Assembly (NCBI RefSeq): GCF_000426885.1
Contig: NZ_KE384583.1
Coordinates: forward strand, 55,322 to 119,321
Direction of reading: 5' to 3'
Source of the DNA: Moraxella caprae DSM 19149
GTDB lineage: Bacteria; Pseudomonadota; Gammaproteobacteria; Pseudomonadales; Moraxellaceae
DNA: 64,000 nucleotides
Shown here: piece by piece, positions 62,810-64,000 of the stretch
Position numbering within the stretch: position 1 is the stretch's first letter
Layout: each line of letters begins with the position of its first letter
Notes under the pieces: model-generated
Databases searched by the model: none
What the model was told of the DNA's origin: nothing
Seen by the model: only the letters and a program-made list of their open reading frames with translations
Program-made: the position numbers and the translations under genes

Positions 62810-64000
62810 TTAGTTCTTAACGTTAGCAACAACACCAGCACCTACGGTACGACCGCCTTCACGGATGGCGAAGCGTAGACCTTTGTCCATGGCGATTGGG
62901 TGGATAAGCTCAACACTCATCTCAACGTTGTCACCAGGCATAACCATTTCAGTACCTTCTTGTAGAGTGATGGCACCAGTTACGTCAGTGGTACGGAAGT
63001 AGAACTGTGGACGATAGCCGTTTAGGAATGGCGTGTGACGACCACCTTCTTCTTTTGACAGTACGTATACTTCTGCATCAAATTGGGTGTGAGGGGTGAT
63101 TGAACCGGGTTTGGCTAGTACTTGACCACGTTGAACTTCTTCACGCTTGGTACCACGTAGTAGCACACCACAGTTCTCGCCCGCACGACCTTCGTCTAGT
63201 AGCTTACGGAACATCTCAACACCAGTACAGGTAGTCTTGGCAGTGTCTTTGATACCCACGATTTCAACTTCGTCGCCCACTTTGATGATACCAGACTCAA
63301 CACGACCGGTTACCACAGTACCACGACCAGAGATTGAGAATACGTCTTCGATTGGCATTAGGAATGCTTTATCGATGTCACGCTCAGGCTCAGGGATGTA
63401 GCTGTCTAGAGTGCTTAGTAGCTCTAGGATGGCAGGCTCGCCGTATTGACCTTGGTCGCCATTTAGACCTAGAAGGGCAGAACCTTTGATGATAGGCGTG
63501 TCATCACCTGGGAAGTCGTAGTCAGACAGAAGTTCACGTACTTCCATTTCTACTAGCTCTAGTAGTTCTTCGTCGTCTACTAGGTCGCACTTGTTCATGA
63601 ATACCATGATGTAAGGTACGCCAACCTGACGAGATAGAAGGATGTGCTCACGAGTTTGTGGCATTGGGCCGTCAGTAGCTGCTACAACTAGGATAGCGCC
63701 GTCCATTTGAGCCGCACCAGTAATCATGTTTTTAACATAGTCGGCGTGACCGGGGCAGTCTACGTGTGCATAGTGACGGTTAGCAGTGTCGTACTCGATG
63801 TGAGAGGTATTAATGGTAATACCACGAGCTTTTTCTTCTGGTGCTGAGTCAATGGCAGCGTAGTCTTTTGCTTCACCACCGTGATGCTTAGCAGCAACAG
63901 TTGCGATAGCAGCAGTTAGGGTGGTTTTACCGTGGTCAACGTGACCGATGGTACCTACGTTAACGTGTGGTTTGTTACGTTCGAATTTGGCTTTGGCCAT
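62810..64000 (-). CDS. tuf: Elongation factor Tu
   Basis: GTPase that brings aminoacyl-tRNA to the ribosome. 396 residues, complete, with the ATG at the last three bases of the window. [14 protein letters not shown] (P-loop), [30 protein letters not shown], and C-terminal barrel (GRTVGAGVV). The codon pattern of highly expressed genes is visible (repeated use of the same few codons). Upstream partners (fusA, or tRNAs) lie outside the window. Confidence 0.98.
   Translation of the reverse strand: MAKAKFERNKPHVNVGTIGHVDHGKTTLTAAIATVAAKHHGGEAKDYAAIDSAPEEKARGITINTSHIEYDTANRHYAHVDCPGHADYVKNMITGAAQMDGAILVVAATDGPMPQTREHILLSRQVGVPYIMVFMNKCDLVDDEELLELVEMEVRELLSDYDFPGDDTPIIKGSALLGLNGDQGQYGEPAILELLSTLDSYIPEPERDIDKAFLMPIEDVFSISGRGTVVTGRVESGIIKVGDEVEIVGIKDTAKTTCTGVEMFRKLLDEGRAGENCGVLLRGTKREEVQRGQVLAKPGSITPHTQFDAEVYVLSKEEGGRHTPFLNGYRPQFYFRTTDVTGAITLQEGTEMVMPGDNVEMSVELIHPIAMDKGLRFAIREGGRTVGAGVVANVKN

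Overview
The window looks like a chromosome segment of a Moraxellaceae gammaproteobacterium, most likely a Moraxella species. This is judged from moderate GC content, AT-rich intergenic DNA, a complete Pseudomonas/Acinetobacter-type pilG-H-I-J-K-chpA-B-C cluster, the tRNA-fMet/rimP-nusA-infB block, and the yceD-rpmF-fabD-fabG-acpP arrangement. Most of it is core housekeeping DNA. Accessory material is confined to small AT-rich islands and several families of short non-coding repeats. I did not see a large undescribed multi-gene system. The best candidates for novelty are the miniature elements and what they interrupt, an orphan gene with an in-frame stop behind a palindromic promoter, and a small toxin-antitoxin-like pair.

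Layout. 1-1790: 3' end of valS. 1829-6220: accessory stretch with the stop-interrupted orphan gene, a YbjN/HDAC-like operon, a 125-bp miniature element, palindromic repeats and a putative toxin-antitoxin pair. 6385-7643: ccmAB without the rest of the cytochrome c maturation genes. 7770-9800: a small membrane protein and two related exported proteins. 9889-18779: tsaD, coaE, a BON-LysM protein, acpP-fabG-fabD, rpmF-yceD, epmC, a YciO-like protein and minDE. 18940-22713: a miniature element between minD and minC, a voltage-sensor-like membrane protein and an acyltransferase. 23299-30810: OmpA-like lipoprotein, YgjP-like protease, the oxyR/ahpC/ahpF peroxide-defence locus and a cytochrome b561.

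30896-45463 (minus strand): the twitching-motility chemosensory system. PilJ is the receptor, PilI and ChpC the CheW-type adaptors, ChpA the giant hybrid kinase, PilK/ChpB the methyltransferase/methylesterase pair, and PilG/PilH the response regulators. 45671-49769: an HlyD-like lipoprotein and a BfmRS-like two-component system. 49947-50429: a miniature element directly in front of an Xre-type regulator. 50518-56954: a prolyl-4-hydroxylase-like protein, then infB-nusA-rimP and initiator tRNA-Met, with another miniature element between rimP and the tRNA. 57260-62685: a Bcr/CflA exporter facing away from an aromatic-acid-type MFS importer, a frameshifted MetE-like methyltransferase and a cytochrome P450. 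62810-64000: complete tuf.

Three repeat families recur: (1) about 200-220 bp elements with GGGCGTGTTGAAC-type terminal inverted repeats (three copies); (2) about 130-170 bp elements with ACACCCAA/TTGGGTGT ends (four copies); (3) about 75-110 bp elements with a TTGAGAGT-type end (three copies). All lie in intergenic DNA, often within a few bases of a stop or start codon. Coordinates were read by eye from the sequence. Functional names rest on recognised motifs and gene order, not on database searches.
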